From: Candidatus Gastranaerophilales bacterium
GTDB lineage: Bacteria; Cyanobacteriota; Vampirovibrionia; Gastranaerophilales; Gastranaerophilaceae
Reading direction: 5' to 3'
Assembly: GCA_944325835.1 (NCBI GenBank)
Contig: CALVBO010000009.1
Coordinates: 1-48,035, forward strand
DNA: 48,035 bases
Under the pieces are notes generated by a model that searched no databases, was not told where the DNA came from, and saw only the letters and a program-made list of their open reading frames with translations. Position 1 is the first letter of the stretch. The number at the start of each line of letters is the position of its first letter. Positions 27,601 through 36,956 of the stretch are shown piece by piece. The position numbers and the translations under genes were made by a program.

Positions 27601-28529
27601 AGATGAAGTCTTTGAAAGGAAGCGTAGATTTCCATGTCAAAGAAGGGCAATTCGGGCCGTTCGGTAAACTTGAAAACCTGATTATTGCGGAAAACATTCG
27701 TGATTCGGAATTTTTCAAAACGACCCTCGGCAGTGTTCTGGATTCTTTGACAAAAGTTGATACAACTCACTTTATGTCACTTATCGGACACCTTACTTTC
27801 AATAAAGGCATAGCTACGATTGACCCGATAACGTCAGTCGGTGATGCTTTGAGTATGAAAATTTTCGGTGACATGGATTTATTGAAAAATAGCGTTGATA
27901 TGAAAGTTCGTGCACGTCTGACGTCAACTATTGCAAATCTGCTCGGGCCTTTGAATGCTATCAACCCGATAAATCTTATGAATCAGGCCGGCGGTATGAA
28001 TGTCTTTACGGCAAAAGCTTTCGCTCTCTTCTGTGAAGCTGTAAGCGAAGACGAAATGAACTCAATCCCTGCTTTTGAAAACGGGTATATTGATTATAAC
28101 TCTACTAAATTCCAGCTTGTTGTACGCGGAGATCTGGCAAAACCGCTTACGTTAATCAAATCGTTCAAATGGCTTGCATTAGCGTCTGAGGTTCAACAGG
28201 CTCAGGAATTTGTTGACACTCTGCCTGTAAATAAAAAAGGTGAAAATTATGTTCTTGATGAAAAATTAATTGAGAAGAAAAAAGAAGAACTTAAAAAAGA
28301 AGCCCAACAGGCAATCGAAGATAAAAAAGAGGAAATCAAAGAGGAACTCAGGGAAACTGCAACAACTAAAATTGAAGAAAAAACGCAGGGCAAGCTCGGT
28401 GACATTCTTCAAAAGGCAAAGGAAACGAAAGAACAAATTGACGCTGTTCAGGAAATTCTGTCCGATCCAAATGTTGAAATGCAGCCTCCTGCAACACCGG
28501 TTCCGGTTCCTCTGCAAAGCCAGCAATAA
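24672..28529 (+). CDS. AsmA-family protein
   Basis: This 1285-residue protein has one N-terminal membrane segment (LLLKILGITFGVILIGLYLA) and then the AsmA opening DINRFKPEVQKIVQEQARL. A very long beta-rich region and an AsmA C-terminal-like part (LKGSVDFHVKEGQFGPFGKL) follow. AsmA/TamB-type proteins span the periplasm and are linked to lipid transport to the outer membrane. The last 100 residues are a charged coiled coil (KKKEELKKEAQQAIEDKKEE), unusual for the family. It starts at ATG 24672 after AAAGGAG. It stands alone, with terminators on both sides. Confidence 0.88.
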   Translation: MKLLLKILGITFGVILIGLYLAFLFLLPRYDINRFKPEVQKIVQEQARLGINFENAKIITTPLLGVGVKADDISVTLPDGSILFSADGFKGRIALPSLLLLTVKVSCAEVYSPYVNLEIVNNKAFKIVQVIEDILNAKEVVLEEAEQTVETKSNSFAFNPAWIRIKVPCVKLTDYKVLINDLKSKHYLTLKGEELRLAYLNGKVFKLKTYAEFFSDENKNITANLDINTFIPPAVQLDEEDDEAQRLEIPFINPVSMYRNYDLKAAVDTKIRLRQRANSIVSYGYFNIDNATLKLSQYQLPESYFHMKTRGFQADIDSNLNFLNKQNITLLGKLNYSRNPKIDMSVKTNEIYFNDVVLLTKALLDSLHIQNDLDKVAMNGFVKADTYIKTNFKKLVSNGEIEIKNGALTIKGVGRVISDLKALIFLDNNIMEIKDTSLKLAGAKVSARGKIDENSVADINIISEKVSLPMLFNAFAPDDIKNSFNFKSGDIKLTLDLKGKLDNAVADLGLELARLNLADRARTFVITNDKFSANFSCDKKDLIGSVDNSNLKLSLPLAKSNIALPKFAMNIAQKNVTIPENALVLNNNSKINFKGEIQDYTKLSNIDLSANGKILGTDLINLIGKQFAPFFNTKGQPELTVTLTGNAKKQTLQCDIDADKDNYFTPLNIAALRDKMTALRSTVDFKKKRIKIKDTGIYTKNLVTDEKGNTSTVYNEVVGIDGTIVGSNINLLKITMPETLRISIQAFKDSMVDVKGHLYVFGELASPHFRGNYDVKNLSIPDLMMTMENADLAFKGKEVVAKVTNLLVNGSDFSVDTTMSLEPASVINITGMDVVSNLVDADKLLKVSEAAVKFVPKSPKPAVSSAPADIPVTLRNGHFSGKTLKSGAIVTGQTATDFSLNKNILVLNNLGTRVFDGSVNGDISMNLLSSLMQIKVSGAGLDVQKALLQAAAMDNMLYGTADFTADISLRGMTYEQQMKSLKGSVDFHVKEGQFGPFGKLENLIIAENIRDSEFFKTTLGSVLDSLTKVDTTHFMSLIGHLTFNKGIATIDPITSVGDALSMKIFGDMDLLKNSVDMKVRARLTSTIANLLGPLNAINPINLMNQAGGMNVFTAKAFALFCEAVSEDEMNSIPAFENGYIDYNSTKFQLVVRGDLAKPLTLIKSFKWLALASEVQQAQEFVDTLPVNKKGENYVLDEKLIEKKKEELKKEAQQAIEDKKEEIKEELRETATTKIEEKTQGKLGDILQKAKETKEQIDAVQEILSDPNVEMQPPATPVPVPLQSQQ

Positions 28530-28534
28530 CAAAG

Positions 28535-28563
28535 AAAAAGCCTCCTGTTTCCGGGGGCTTTTC
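28535..28563 (+). terminator. Terminator after the AsmA-like gene
   Basis: AAAAGCCTCC pairs with GGGGGCTTTT (one bulge), a hairpin with A-rich and T-rich flanks. Confidence 0.7.
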
Positions 28564-28652
28564 CTTTGTAACGATTATTTAATATTGTAGCAAAAAAATA
28601 TTGTTAGGAGTTTTTCTTTTTGAGAGAATAATTTGAAATAGGAATTTAAGAA

Positions 28653-30950
28653 GTGCTTGTTCAGAATTATAATATATCAACATATCCGCAGGTTTCATCT
28701 GCCCGTAAAAAACGAAACAAGGGACAGCTTTCTTTAAATTCCGAAAATAAAAATTTTAAGCAAATAAACAACGAGGGACCTTCAAAAATAAATTCACAGG
28801 ATTTATCATTTGGGGTCTCTCTTTTATCCGTAAAAGTTGACAAAATTAAACCGGTTAAAGCATCTGATATTATTGAGTTTTATAAAAACTCCCCGCTGGG
28901 TAAGATGCCGGCCGCGCTCTGGGAGAGTTTAAACAAGGACGATACTGCGCGAAAATTTATAAAACTTGATTCTAACGGCAATCTTGAATTCCATAAAAAA
29001 TCTATTTTCCGTTTAATCTGGGACGGTGCAACGTATCCGTTTGTTCAGCTTCCGCAGGATGTGCTAAACGGAGCAGTGGAGCTTTTGGGAAACTTTAAAC
29101 CTTTTGAGAACTGGTCAAAAAGAACCTTGAATACCCGATTTTTCAAGGGGATTCGCAGACGCTCAAAACTTGATGCGAAGATTAACTCCTTCCGCGGACT
29201 GGCTGAATTAAGGCAGAAACTCCTTACTGAGGGTAAAAGCGAAGAAGAAATAAAACGTATTCTTTTTGAAAAAAGCACTAAAATGTTTGACCCTAAAACC
29301 GGTAACTACGATACCAAGCATGAACGTGCCCTGAATCGTCTTGTAACCGGTCTGCCGCCTGCAATATTTCTTGCAAACGACGCTTATAACCTGTCGCGTA
29401 TGATGGATGATAACAAAGAACAGGCGGAAAAAGAACGCAAACAACGTTTCAGGCAAGAAGCAAGCCGTATCTTTACAAGCGGCTATTTAACATTGATTAC
29501 GCTCGGCGCACTGCAAAAATATATTAATAATTCTCGTCTTGGCATCATGCTTATGACCGGCTCAACCGTACTTTTTACTGAAATGTTTTCACGTTTGAGC
29601 AACGGAAAATATATTACCCGTTTAACACCTGAGCAGGCAAGAGCTATTAACGCTAAAAAAGCAAGAGAAGAAGCAGAAAAGAATTCTGATAAAAATCCGG
29701 CACTTCAGGACTTACCGGCTTTAGCTTCCAAACCTGCTCAGAAGGAAGATGCTAAAAACTTAACATTTAAAGCAAATAACACGGCTACGGTAAAGGGGCA
29801 AAAACCTCAGCAAAAACCGCTTTTATCTTTTGATACCGTGGTTAAAGCTTCTCTTGGAATTATAGGCGCAGGGCTTATGATTAAAGAAATGCGCAGAATC
29901 CCTGATTTCGATGCGACATTGAAAGAATTTTCCGCAGCTTACAACAAGTTTTATAAAAAATTGACTGTCAATCCTGACTATACAATATCCAAAGCAAAAT
30001 TTGACGAGGTCGTTCAGGTTTTAAGAAAACATAAATTTGACGAGCTGGCAAACCGTTATGAAAAAGCCGGAAAAGAGGCACTTGGTAAAGATGATAACTT
30101 AATCCACCTCGGGGCTAAAGATAAAAAGGTTAAACCGTTAGTTAATTTTGCTCTGGCACCATTCAAGTTCGCATGGAATATCGTAACCTTACCGTATCGG
30201 CTGACTCAGAAAGTTCTGGGAGCAATGATGCCTAAAAAGCCTAAAAAACAGGAACTTCCTCAAGATATAAAATCTCTTGCAATAAGTATAGATAAAATTG
30301 CACAAAAAGCGCTGGATAAAAAACTTCCGCCGGAAAAATTTGAAGCGTTTGTAAGCGATAATATCTTAAAAGGGTTTAATTCAGACAGCATGTCCAATGT
30401 TTCCAACGCGGAACTTTCAAACCTTGCAAAAACTGCCGCAGCTGCCGCTACAATCTGGTTCCTGATGACAGATAACTACAACATGGTTATGCTCAAATCA
30501 AACGGTGAAGATAAAGAAGGTGCTGACACCAAATTTAAAGAACGTTTCGTTCAGGAAGGCTCACGGCTTTTCTATCAAACATTATTGATTGACCTCTTTA
30601 ATTCTACATTCAGAAACCAATACAATTCCTCATTGTTCGGTATGAGCTGGATTTCGCTGACTAATACGACAATTGGTGAATGGCTGACGAGAAAATCTGT
30701 AGGAGTTCCGGTAAAACCTCACACCAGAGATGAGCTGCTTGCGCTTGAAAAAGAAAGAAATGAAGCTACTGGTATTACAAGACGATACTATGACTTTATG
30801 ACCAGATTAACCGGTAAACGTTCAATTGAATCTTATAATGTGAAAAAGGAACATAAACCGGAAACGGTGGCAGAGAAGTCTGCAGCCGTGCAGCCGCCGT
30901 TGAAAACAGAAGATTATATGGAAATGATTAAAAAATCAAGAGAAGCATAG
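28653..30950 (+). CDS. Large protein of unknown function, SFGV-type N-terminus
   Basis: I do not recognise a domain. The 765-residue protein has no signal peptide. A basic, Asn/Ser-rich first 50 residues leads to DLSFGVSLLSVKV, a short motif similar to those in the proteins at 36957 and 39306. Two related units seem to be present: SRIFTSGYLTLITLGALQKY near residue 275 and SRLFYQTLLIDLFNSTFRNQ near 640. Each is followed by a hydrophobic stretch and a LTPEQARA or HTRDELLA helix, suggesting an internal duplication with membrane-associating segments. GTG at 28653 is chosen, with AGGA upstream. I infer a lineage-restricted protein. Confidence 0.7.
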   Translation: MLVQNYNISTYPQVSSARKKRNKGQLSLNSENKNFKQINNEGPSKINSQDLSFGVSLLSVKVDKIKPVKASDIIEFYKNSPLGKMPAALWESLNKDDTARKFIKLDSNGNLEFHKKSIFRLIWDGATYPFVQLPQDVLNGAVELLGNFKPFENWSKRTLNTRFFKGIRRRSKLDAKINSFRGLAELRQKLLTEGKSEEEIKRILFEKSTKMFDPKTGNYDTKHERALNRLVTGLPPAIFLANDAYNLSRMMDDNKEQAEKERKQRFRQEASRIFTSGYLTLITLGALQKYINNSRLGIMLMTGSTVLFTEMFSRLSNGKYITRLTPEQARAINAKKAREEAEKNSDKNPALQDLPALASKPAQKEDAKNLTFKANNTATVKGQKPQQKPLLSFDTVVKASLGIIGAGLMIKEMRRIPDFDATLKEFSAAYNKFYKKLTVNPDYTISKAKFDEVVQVLRKHKFDELANRYEKAGKEALGKDDNLIHLGAKDKKVKPLVNFALAPFKFAWNIVTLPYRLTQKVLGAMMPKKPKKQELPQDIKSLAISIDKIAQKALDKKLPPEKFEAFVSDNILKGFNSDSMSNVSNAELSNLAKTAAAAATIWFLMTDNYNMVMLKSNGEDKEGADTKFKERFVQEGSRLFYQTLLIDLFNSTFRNQYNSSLFGMSWISLTNTTIGEWLTRKSVGVPVKPHTRDELLALEKERNEATGITRRYYDFMTRLTGKRSIESYNVKKEHKPETVAEKSAAVQPPLKTEDYMEMIKKSREA

Positions 30951-31002
30951 CGTGCGACCGCATCACGTGAAATGTAAATTCAATGCTCATAACGTGTTCG
31001 TC

Positions 31003-31032
31003 ATTGCGAGCCGAAGGAAGTCGGCGTGGCAA
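31003..31032 (+). repeat. REP-like palindrome
   Basis: ATTGCGAGCCGA and TCGGCGTGGCAAT are imperfectly complementary around AGGAAG; the same unit occurs in leaders B and C. Confidence 0.65.
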
Positions 31033-31080
31033 TCCGGTCTAGCTATTACGAAATATGTAAAGAAATATGCTTTATAAAAT

Positions 31081-31108
31081 AAAAAGGAGCCTTTAAGGCT
31101 CCTTTTTT
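31081..31108. terminator. Bidirectional terminator between convergent genes
   Basis: AAAAAGGAGCC-TTTAA-GGCTCCTTTTTT has an A run on one side and a T run on the other, serving recA on the minus strand and the gene at 28653 on the plus strand. Confidence 0.85.
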
Positions 31109-32132
31109 ATTTTGCTTCTTCTGCGAGTTTTTCGCGGACTTTTGTTTCAATTTCTGCAAGTAAATCAGGGTTTGCACTTAGAAATTCTTTTGCTTTTTCT
31201 CTGCCCTGACCAAGCTTTTCATCGTTATAGCTGAACCATGCACCTGCTTTGTTGACTATATTAAGATTTACCGCAACATCAAGAATGTTGCCGATTTTGC
31301 AGATACCTTTACCGAAGATAATATCAAATTCTGCGGTTCTGAATGGCGGTGCAACTTTATTTTTAAGAACTTTTACTCTTACATGGTTGCCGATTTCTTC
31401 ACCGTCACCTTTCAAACCTTCTGTTCTTCTGATTTCCATACGAACAGAAGCGTAGTATTTGAGCGCGTTACCGCCGGTTGTTGTTTCCGGATTGCCATAC
31501 ATTACACCTATTTTCATACGCAGCTGGTTGATGAAAATTACGGTTGTATTGGTTTTGCCGATTACACCGGTTAATTTTCTGAGAGCTTTACTCATCAAAC
31601 GAGCTTGCAAGCCCATTTGTTGATCTTCCATAGAACCGTCTATTTCAGCTTTCGGAACAAGTGCTGCAACAGAGTCAACAACTACAACGTCGACAGCGCC
31701 GGAGCGGACAAGTTCTTCTGTGATATCAAGAGCCTGTTCGCCGGTGTCAGGTTGCGAAATCAAAAGGTTATCAATATCAACCCCTAAATTTCTTGCGTAT
31801 TCCGGATCAAGAGCGTGTTCTGCGTCAACGTAAGCTGCAATACCGCCGCGTTTTTGGCATTCTGCAACAATATGTTGTGCAAGAGTTGTTTTACCGGAAC
31901 TTTCAGGCCCGTAGACTTCAATAATTCTGCCGCGCGGAACTCCGCCGATGCCAAGTGCAATATCAAGCGCCAGTGAGCCTGTAGGAATTGCTTCCACATT
32001 TACTGCAGGCTTATCGCCGAGCTTCATAATAGAACCTTTTCCAAAATCTTTTTCGATTTTTTCAATTGCAAGTTTTAATGCTTTATTTCTTTCTTCGCTT
32101 ACTGCGATAGGTTGTTCTTCTTTGACTGCCAT
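31107..32132 (-). CDS. recA: Recombinase RecA
   Basis: RecA is the ATP-dependent strand-exchange protein and SOS co-protease. It is 341 residues. It has Walker [44 protein letters not shown] (Walker B), the L2-region [13 protein letters not shown] and INQLRMKIG. The C-terminal domain ends in an acidic/basic mix without a long acidic tail. It follows the MerR-like gene by three bases. No LexA-type box is obvious upstream. Confidence 0.98.
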   Translation of the reverse strand: MAVKEEQPIAVSEERNKALKLAIEKIEKDFGKGSIMKLGDKPAVNVEAIPTGSLALDIALGIGGVPRGRIIEVYGPESSGKTTLAQHIVAECQKRGGIAAYVDAEHALDPEYARNLGVDIDNLLISQPDTGEQALDITEELVRSGAVDVVVVDSVAALVPKAEIDGSMEDQQMGLQARLMSKALRKLTGVIGKTNTTVIFINQLRMKIGVMYGNPETTTGGNALKYYASVRMEIRRTEGLKGDGEEIGNHVRVKVLKNKVAPPFRTAEFDIIFGKGICKIGNILDVAVNLNIVNKAGAWFSYNDEKLGQGREKAKEFLSANPDLLAEIETKVREKLAEEAK

Positions 32133-32135
32133 TTG

Positions 32136-32639
32136 TTACTCCCAAGTATGTTTATCCACTTTTCTGTATAAACCTAATGCAACAGGTTTATAGCAGGAAA
32201 TAGTGTTTTTAAGCTGGTAAATTTCTTTATTCAAATCAATAATTTTTTGTCTTAGAGTTTCGTTATCAGTTTTGCAGCGGATAAGTTCAACGACAACTTC
32301 GTCCATGCCTTCAAGTTTTTCGTCTATAACTTTGGATATTTGTTCCGAAATATTTTTTTCCATGTCTTTAATAGAAACAAGTATGCTTCTTACGGAAGCG
32401 GATTGGGGCATTTTTTCGGCATTGCGAACCATCGGTAGTGAAACTCCTTTTGTATCCTGATGTATTCTTTTTAAATTTCTGACTTCGTCATAAGAAAAAA
32501 ATGTTTGACCCTGGCTATTTTTTTTCGGTCTTATTGATGCTTTTTTACATAAATCAACTATTTCCTGATTGTCGACCCCGAGGATTTTTCTCACATCCTG
32601 CGGTGACAAACTCTTTTCCTTTAACATTGTATCTTGCAT
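32136..32639 (-). CDS. MerR-like HTH protein upstream of recA
   Basis: The 167-residue protein has an N-terminal winged-helix pattern of the MerR type: SPQDVRKILGVDNQEIVDLC, then FFSYDEVRNLKRIHQDTKG. A long coiled coil (SILVSIKDMEKNISEQISKV ... NETLRQKIIDLNKEIYQLKN) follows. There is no obvious metal-binding Cys pattern. ATG 32639 has GGAGAGGA upstream; ATG 32627 is possible. Three bases separate it from recA, so it is cotranscribed and may regulate this operon. That is inference. Confidence 0.75.
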   Translation of the reverse strand: MQDTMLKEKSLSPQDVRKILGVDNQEIVDLCKKASIRPKKNSQGQTFFSYDEVRNLKRIHQDTKGVSLPMVRNAEKMPQSASVRSILVSIKDMEKNISEQISKVIDEKLEGMDEVVVELIRCKTDNETLRQKIIDLNKEIYQLKNTISCYKPVALGLYRKVDKHTWE

Positions 32640-32754
32640 GTTCTATTCCTCTCCACCATGACATTGTAATTTATTATTTTCAAAAATACAAATTATTAAG
32701 CAATCTTGTAACATGTTTTTACAAATAGTGGAATTTTCGTGATACAATGTCACT

Positions 32755-33432
32755 ATGAACAGTGTGGAACAGCAATTAGACAAGCAAAAATCGCAATATA
32801 GAGAGATTTTTCTCAAGTCCGCAGAAGAAATTCAAAAGCGGCTGGAGCAGATTAAGCCGGAAGGCTTTAGTGGAGAACTCCTTGACAGATATGAGCCGGA
32901 CTCTGTCGGACGTCAATGGCAAAAAGATGCCTTAACACTTCTTAATCAGGAAATCTCGCATGAAGTTTACCGGAAATTGCAGGAAATTCTCGCTTACCGT
33001 GAAATGTTTAAATGTTCGGGCTGTGCGACCTGCTGCCGGCTTGCATGCAGTGAGTTTTCACCTGAAGAACTTAAGCAAAAAGCCGCAAACGGAGATAAGT
33101 TTGCGCAGCAGTTCACAAGTATTTTTATTCCTTATGAAAGGATTGAGGACGCGGAAAAGATTTATCCCGAATACATTAAACTTTTGAAGGAAAAAGTGGA
33201 GGAAAAAGTTTATTTTTATCATTGTCCGAAATTGACGGAGGATAACCGGTGTTCGGATTATGAAAATCGTCCGCAGATTTGCCGTGACTTTCCTGATAAT
33301 CCGCTGGCAATTTTGCCTGACAAATGCGGGTATAGAGCGTGGAAAGACGAAATTAATCCGATAGCACTCATGCTTCATTCAATGGTGGAAATAATTGATT
33401 TTTATAAACAAAAACTGCAAGAGGTAATGTAA
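32755..33432 (+). CDS. YkgJ-type cysteine-cluster protein
   Basis: The 225-residue protein has the YkgJ/UPF0153 cysteine pattern: CSGCATCCRLAC near residue 85, then YHCPKL, RCSDYENRPQICRDFP and DKCGYRAW. This family is thought to bind zinc or an iron-sulfur centre; its role is unknown. The first 80 residues are helical and lineage-specific. The stop is two bases before the rlmN start, indicating cotranscription. Confidence 0.85.
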   Translation: MNSVEQQLDKQKSQYREIFLKSAEEIQKRLEQIKPEGFSGELLDRYEPDSVGRQWQKDALTLLNQEISHEVYRKLQEILAYREMFKCSGCATCCRLACSEFSPEELKQKAANGDKFAQQFTSIFIPYERIEDAEKIYPEYIKLLKEKVEEKVYFYHCPKLTEDNRCSDYENRPQICRDFPDNPLAILPDKCGYRAWKDEINPIALMLHSMVEIIDFYKQKLQEVM

Positions 33433-33433
33433 A

Positions 33434-34468
33434 GTGGAAAAGATTATACTTTCCGGTCTGAATTTAGCTGAAATAGAAAAGATTACAGAGGAGTTGAAGG
33501 CGTCAAAATTCCGCGCGCGGCAAATTCATAACTGGATTTACCTTAAGTCAGTTTCTTCTATTGATGAAATGACGGATTTATCAAAATCGTTTCGAGAAGA
33601 ATTGAAGGAAATCGCAGATGTTACGAATGTAAAAATTAAAGTAAAACAGGTGAGTTCTGACGGCACGTTGAAATATCTTCTGGAATATCCTGACGGCGAG
33701 TGTGTGGAAACTGTTCTTATGCGCTTTGACAACCGCGCGAACCTTACAGCCTGCGTAAGTTCGCAAATCGGCTGTGCTGTTAACTGTTCCTTCTGTGCAA
33801 CCGGCAAACGCGGGTTTATCAGAAACCTTACCTATAAAGAAATTATTGAGCAGGTGCTGACTATTCAGCGGGATACAGGATTGAAAGTTACAAATGTTGT
33901 CTTTATGGGACAGGGCGAACCGCTTCTTAACCTTGATAATGTGCTTAAAGCTATGGAAATTTTTAACGACTGTTTTCAAATAGGGGCGCGCCGGATTACG
34001 GTTTCGACAAGCGGTATAATTCCGGGAATTGAACGGCTTGCAAATGAGAAAATGCAATCAACGCTTGCGCTTTCGCTTCACGCGCCTAACCATGACACAC
34101 GGGCAAAGCTTATGCCTATTGAAAACCGTTATAATATCAACGATTTGCACGTAGCTCTTAAAAAATATATAGAAAAAACCGGACGGCGCATTACGATTGA
34201 ATATCTTTTGATAAAAGATATTAATGATACTCTTGAAAGCGTTAAAGAACTTGCACACTATCTCAAAGATATTAAGTGTAATATTAATTTAATTCCATAT
34301 AATCCGACTGCGAAAAACGATTATCAAAAACCGTCAAATAATTCCATAATGCGATTTAAGGCGTTAATGGAACAAACCGGCAAAAAAGTTACGGTGCGGC
34401 TTGAACGCGGTGCGGATATTGACGCAGCCTGCGGGCAGCTGCACGGGCGTGTGGAGGCTGCACAATGA
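33434..34468 (+). CDS. rlmN: 23S rRNA (adenine2503-C2)-methyltransferase RlmN
   Basis: This radical SAM enzyme methylates C2 of A2503 in 23S rRNA and A37 of some tRNAs. The CX3CX2C cluster motif is in [17 protein letters not shown]. The resolving cysteines are in [11 protein letters not shown] and [18 protein letters not shown] and STSGIIPGI are also typical. It is 344 residues from GTG 33434, which follows GAGGTAATG at the end of the previous gene. The stop overlaps the dtd start by 4 nt. Confidence 0.96.
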   Translation: MEKIILSGLNLAEIEKITEELKASKFRARQIHNWIYLKSVSSIDEMTDLSKSFREELKEIADVTNVKIKVKQVSSDGTLKYLLEYPDGECVETVLMRFDNRANLTACVSSQIGCAVNCSFCATGKRGFIRNLTYKEIIEQVLTIQRDTGLKVTNVVFMGQGEPLLNLDNVLKAMEIFNDCFQIGARRITVSTSGIIPGIERLANEKMQSTLALSLHAPNHDTRAKLMPIENRYNINDLHVALKKYIEKTGRRITIEYLLIKDINDTLESVKELAHYLKDIKCNINLIPYNPTAKNDYQKPSNNSIMRFKALMEQTGKKVTVRLERGADIDAACGQLHGRVEAAQ

Positions 34469-34902
34469 GGGCGCTAATTCAACGTGTAAAAAGGGCGTCT
34501 GTTACAATTGACGGGGAACTTTATTCCTCAATAAATGCCGGCATGTTAGTGCTTTTGGGTGTTACGAAGGAAGATGAAAAGGTGAATGCCGAAAAATTAG
34601 CGCAAAAACTTCTTTCCCTGCGGATTTTTGAGGATGAAAACGGTAAAATGAACCGTTCAATAACGGATGAAGGTCTGGAATTTCTGGTTGTGTCGCAGTT
34701 TACTCTCTGCGGGGACTGCAAAAAAGGCACCCGCCCGAGTTTTGACGGTGCTGCCGCGCCGGATAAAGCCGTTCCGCTTTATGAGTACTTTGTAGAATGT
34801 CTGCGCTCATCGGGATTGAAAGTTGAAACCGGCAAATTTCAGGCTATGATGGATGTTGAACTCGTAAACGACGGCCCCGTGACGTTTATGCTTGACAAGT
34901 AG
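34465..34902 (+). CDS. dtd: D-aminoacyl-tRNA deacylase
   Basis: Dtd removes D-amino acids (and Gly from tRNA-Ala) from tRNA. The 145-residue protein has [17 protein letters not shown], the active-site motif [17 protein letters not shown] and the Gly-cisPro motif [10 protein letters not shown]. It is last in the ykgJ-rlmN-dtd unit and overlaps rlmN by ATGA. Confidence 0.97.
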   Translation: MRALIQRVKRASVTIDGELYSSINAGMLVLLGVTKEDEKVNAEKLAQKLLSLRIFEDENGKMNRSITDEGLEFLVVSQFTLCGDCKKGTRPSFDGAAAPDKAVPLYEYFVECLRSSGLKVETGKFQAMMDVELVNDGPVTFMLDK

Positions 34903-34930
34903 CCTGCCTGGGCTTAACTCAAACAGGCTA
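34900..34930. terminator. Hairpin between convergent dtd and pyrG
   Basis: TAGCCTG and CAGGCTA pair around 17 bases; the T run is weak on both strands. Confidence 0.4.
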
Positions 34931-34941
34931 GAGAAAACTCG

Positions 34942-36546
34942 TTATTTAACTCTTTTTACTGCCGCGTCAATCAAACCCTTAAAGAGCGGGTGCGGATGCT
35001 CCGGACGGGATTTGAATTCAGGGTGGAACTGTGATGCCACAAACCAGTCAAGTTTTGGAAGCTCAACCATTTCCGCAAGCATTCCGTCAGGCGACATGCC
35101 GGAAAAGACAAGTCCGGCATCGGTAAGCTGTTTTATAAATTCATTATTTACTTCGTATCTATGACGGTGGCGTTCGGAGATTAAGTCCGCTTTATATGCT
35201 TTGTGGGCTTTTGTACCTTTTTTGACAACGCAGTCATAAGCGCCCAGACGCATTGTTCCGCCGTATGCCTGAACGTTTTTCTGTTCCAGCATTAAATCAA
35301 TTACAGGATATTGGGCGTTTTCATCAAATTCTTTGGAATTAGCTCCCTTTAGTCCTACAACGTTTCTTGCGTATTCAATTACTGCGCACTGCATACCAAG
35401 GCATAATCCGAGGAATGGAAGGTTATTTGTTCTTGCGTATTTAATTACGTTTAATTTGCCCTCAATACCTCTGACGCCGAAACCGCCCGGAACAACCACA
35501 GCCTGAACATCTGCGAGAAGTTCTTTGCATTTTTCCCAGTCAACACAGTCTTCGGAATTTATCCATTTGATATCAATCGCTGCATCGTTTGCAAACCCTG
35601 CGTGTTTAAGCGATTCTACAACGGAAATATAGGCATCTGAAAGTTTTGTATATTTGCCTGCGATTGCAACTTTGACAGTCTTTTTCGGGCTTTTAATTGT
35701 TTCAACAAGTTTTTCCCACTTATCAAGATTTGCCGGACGTTTTTCGACGCGTAAAAGGTCAAGAATAACGTCTGCCATGCGCTGTTCTTCAAGCGCCAGC
35801 GGTACTTCATAGATGCTTTTCATATCCTTGCATTCAAAAACCGCTTCCTTTGCAAGAGAGCAGAAAAGTGCAAGTTTTTCTTTCTCTGTTTTCGGTATAC
35901 TTCTTGAGGTTCTGCAAACAAGGATTTCCGGCTGAATACCATAACTTCTCAGAACATTGACGCTGTGTTGTGAAGGCTTTGTTTTCAACTCTCCTGATGT
36001 CGGCAGGTATGGAAGCAGGGTGGTATGGATTGAAATAGCATTTCCTATGCCGGTTTCGGTCTTAAACTGTCTGATAGCTTCAATGAAAGGCAAGCTTTCA
36101 ATGTCACCTATGGTGCCGCCGACTTCAATAAGTTGAAAATCCGGTTTAAACTGTTTTGTCGCGCCAATAATACGAGCCTTAATTTCGTTTGTTATATGAG
36201 GGATTACCTGAACCGTTGCGCCTAAATAGTCGCCGCGGCGTTCTTTGTTTATGACAGTTTGATAAACGCTGCCGGATGTTACATTGTTGAATTTACCTAG
36301 GTTAGTATCGGTAAAGCGTTCATAGTGCCCGAGATCAAGGTCAGTTTCAGCGCCGTCATCGGTTACAAATACTTCACCGTGTTGGAAAGGACTCATTGTA
36401 CCGGGGTCAACGTTAATATATGGATCAAATTTCTGGTTAATTACTTTGAATCCTCTTGCGCGTAAAAGCCGTCCTAAGGATGCCGCTATAATCCCTTTAC
36501 CCAGTGAACTTACTACCCCGCCTGTTATAAAAATATATTTTGTCAT
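34942..36546 (-). CDS. pyrG: CTP synthase
   Basis: PyrG aminates UTP to CTP using glutamine. The synthetase domain begins MTKYIFITGGVVSSLGKGI (P loop). The glutaminase domain has the nucleophile Cys in GLCLGMQCAV and the His/Glu of the triad in SQFHPEFKSRP. I choose ATG 36546, giving 534 residues, since the family begins there and GGGG precedes it at good spacing; 36558 adds four residues. A terminator separates it from gatC upstream. Confidence 0.97.
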   Translation of the reverse strand: MTKYIFITGGVVSSLGKGIIAASLGRLLRARGFKVINQKFDPYINVDPGTMSPFQHGEVFVTDDGAETDLDLGHYERFTDTNLGKFNNVTSGSVYQTVINKERRGDYLGATVQVIPHITNEIKARIIGATKQFKPDFQLIEVGGTIGDIESLPFIEAIRQFKTETGIGNAISIHTTLLPYLPTSGELKTKPSQHSVNVLRSYGIQPEILVCRTSRSIPKTEKEKLALFCSLAKEAVFECKDMKSIYEVPLALEEQRMADVILDLLRVEKRPANLDKWEKLVETIKSPKKTVKVAIAGKYTKLSDAYISVVESLKHAGFANDAAIDIKWINSEDCVDWEKCKELLADVQAVVVPGGFGVRGIEGKLNVIKYARTNNLPFLGLCLGMQCAVIEYARNVVGLKGANSKEFDENAQYPVIDLMLEQKNVQAYGGTMRLGAYDCVVKKGTKAHKAYKADLISERHRHRYEVNNEFIKQLTDAGLVFSGMSPDGMLAEMVELPKLDWFVASQFHPEFKSRPEHPHPLFKGLIDAAVKRVK

Positions 36547-36580
36547 ATTACCCCTCATTAAATAAAACTAATTACATACT

Positions 36581-36603
36581 AAAAAGGGGGGCAAGAACCC
36601 CCC
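36581..36603 (-). terminator. Terminator between gatC and pyrG
   Basis: On the minus strand GGGGGG-TTCTTG-CCCCCC followed by TTTTT. Confidence 0.75.
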
Positions 36604-36610
36604 GTTAACT

Positions 36611-36895
36611 TTATCCCCCGATTTTCGGGACTTTGAAGAAGCCGTTTTCCTGTTCCGGCGCGTTCTTCATTAATTCTTCTTTTGTCTGTTCATATACGAC
36701 TTTGTCTTCTCTCATAACGTTTACGAAGTCAACGACCTGAGTCATCGGTTCAATTTTAGAGGTATCGACTTCATTCATCTGGTTAACGTACTGGAGAACA
36801 TCGCCGAGTTGTTTTGTATAAAGTTCTTTTTCCTCGTCGGTTAGTTCCAGACGGGCAAGCTTTGCAACGTGTTCTACATCTTTTATTGTAATCAT
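36611..36895 (-). CDS. gatC: Aspartyl/glutamyl-tRNA amidotransferase subunit C
   Basis: GatC is the small stabilising subunit of GatCAB, which converts Glu-tRNA(Gln) and Asp-tRNA(Asn) to the amides. The 94-residue protein has the family pattern VEHVAKLARLELTDEEKELY, the middle EPMTQVVDF and the C-terminal GFFKVPKI. gatA and gatB are not nearby, a common arrangement. It stands alone with its own terminator. Confidence 0.95.
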   Translation of the reverse strand: MITIKDVEHVAKLARLELTDEEKELYTKQLGDVLQYVNQMNEVDTSKIEPMTQVVDFVNVMREDKVVYEQTKEELMKNAPEQENGFFKVPKIGG

Positions 36896-36956
36896 AAACT
36901 ACTCCCTGTTTTCTTTATGTTACCATGAACATTTAAGAAAAGAATATTATATTAAA

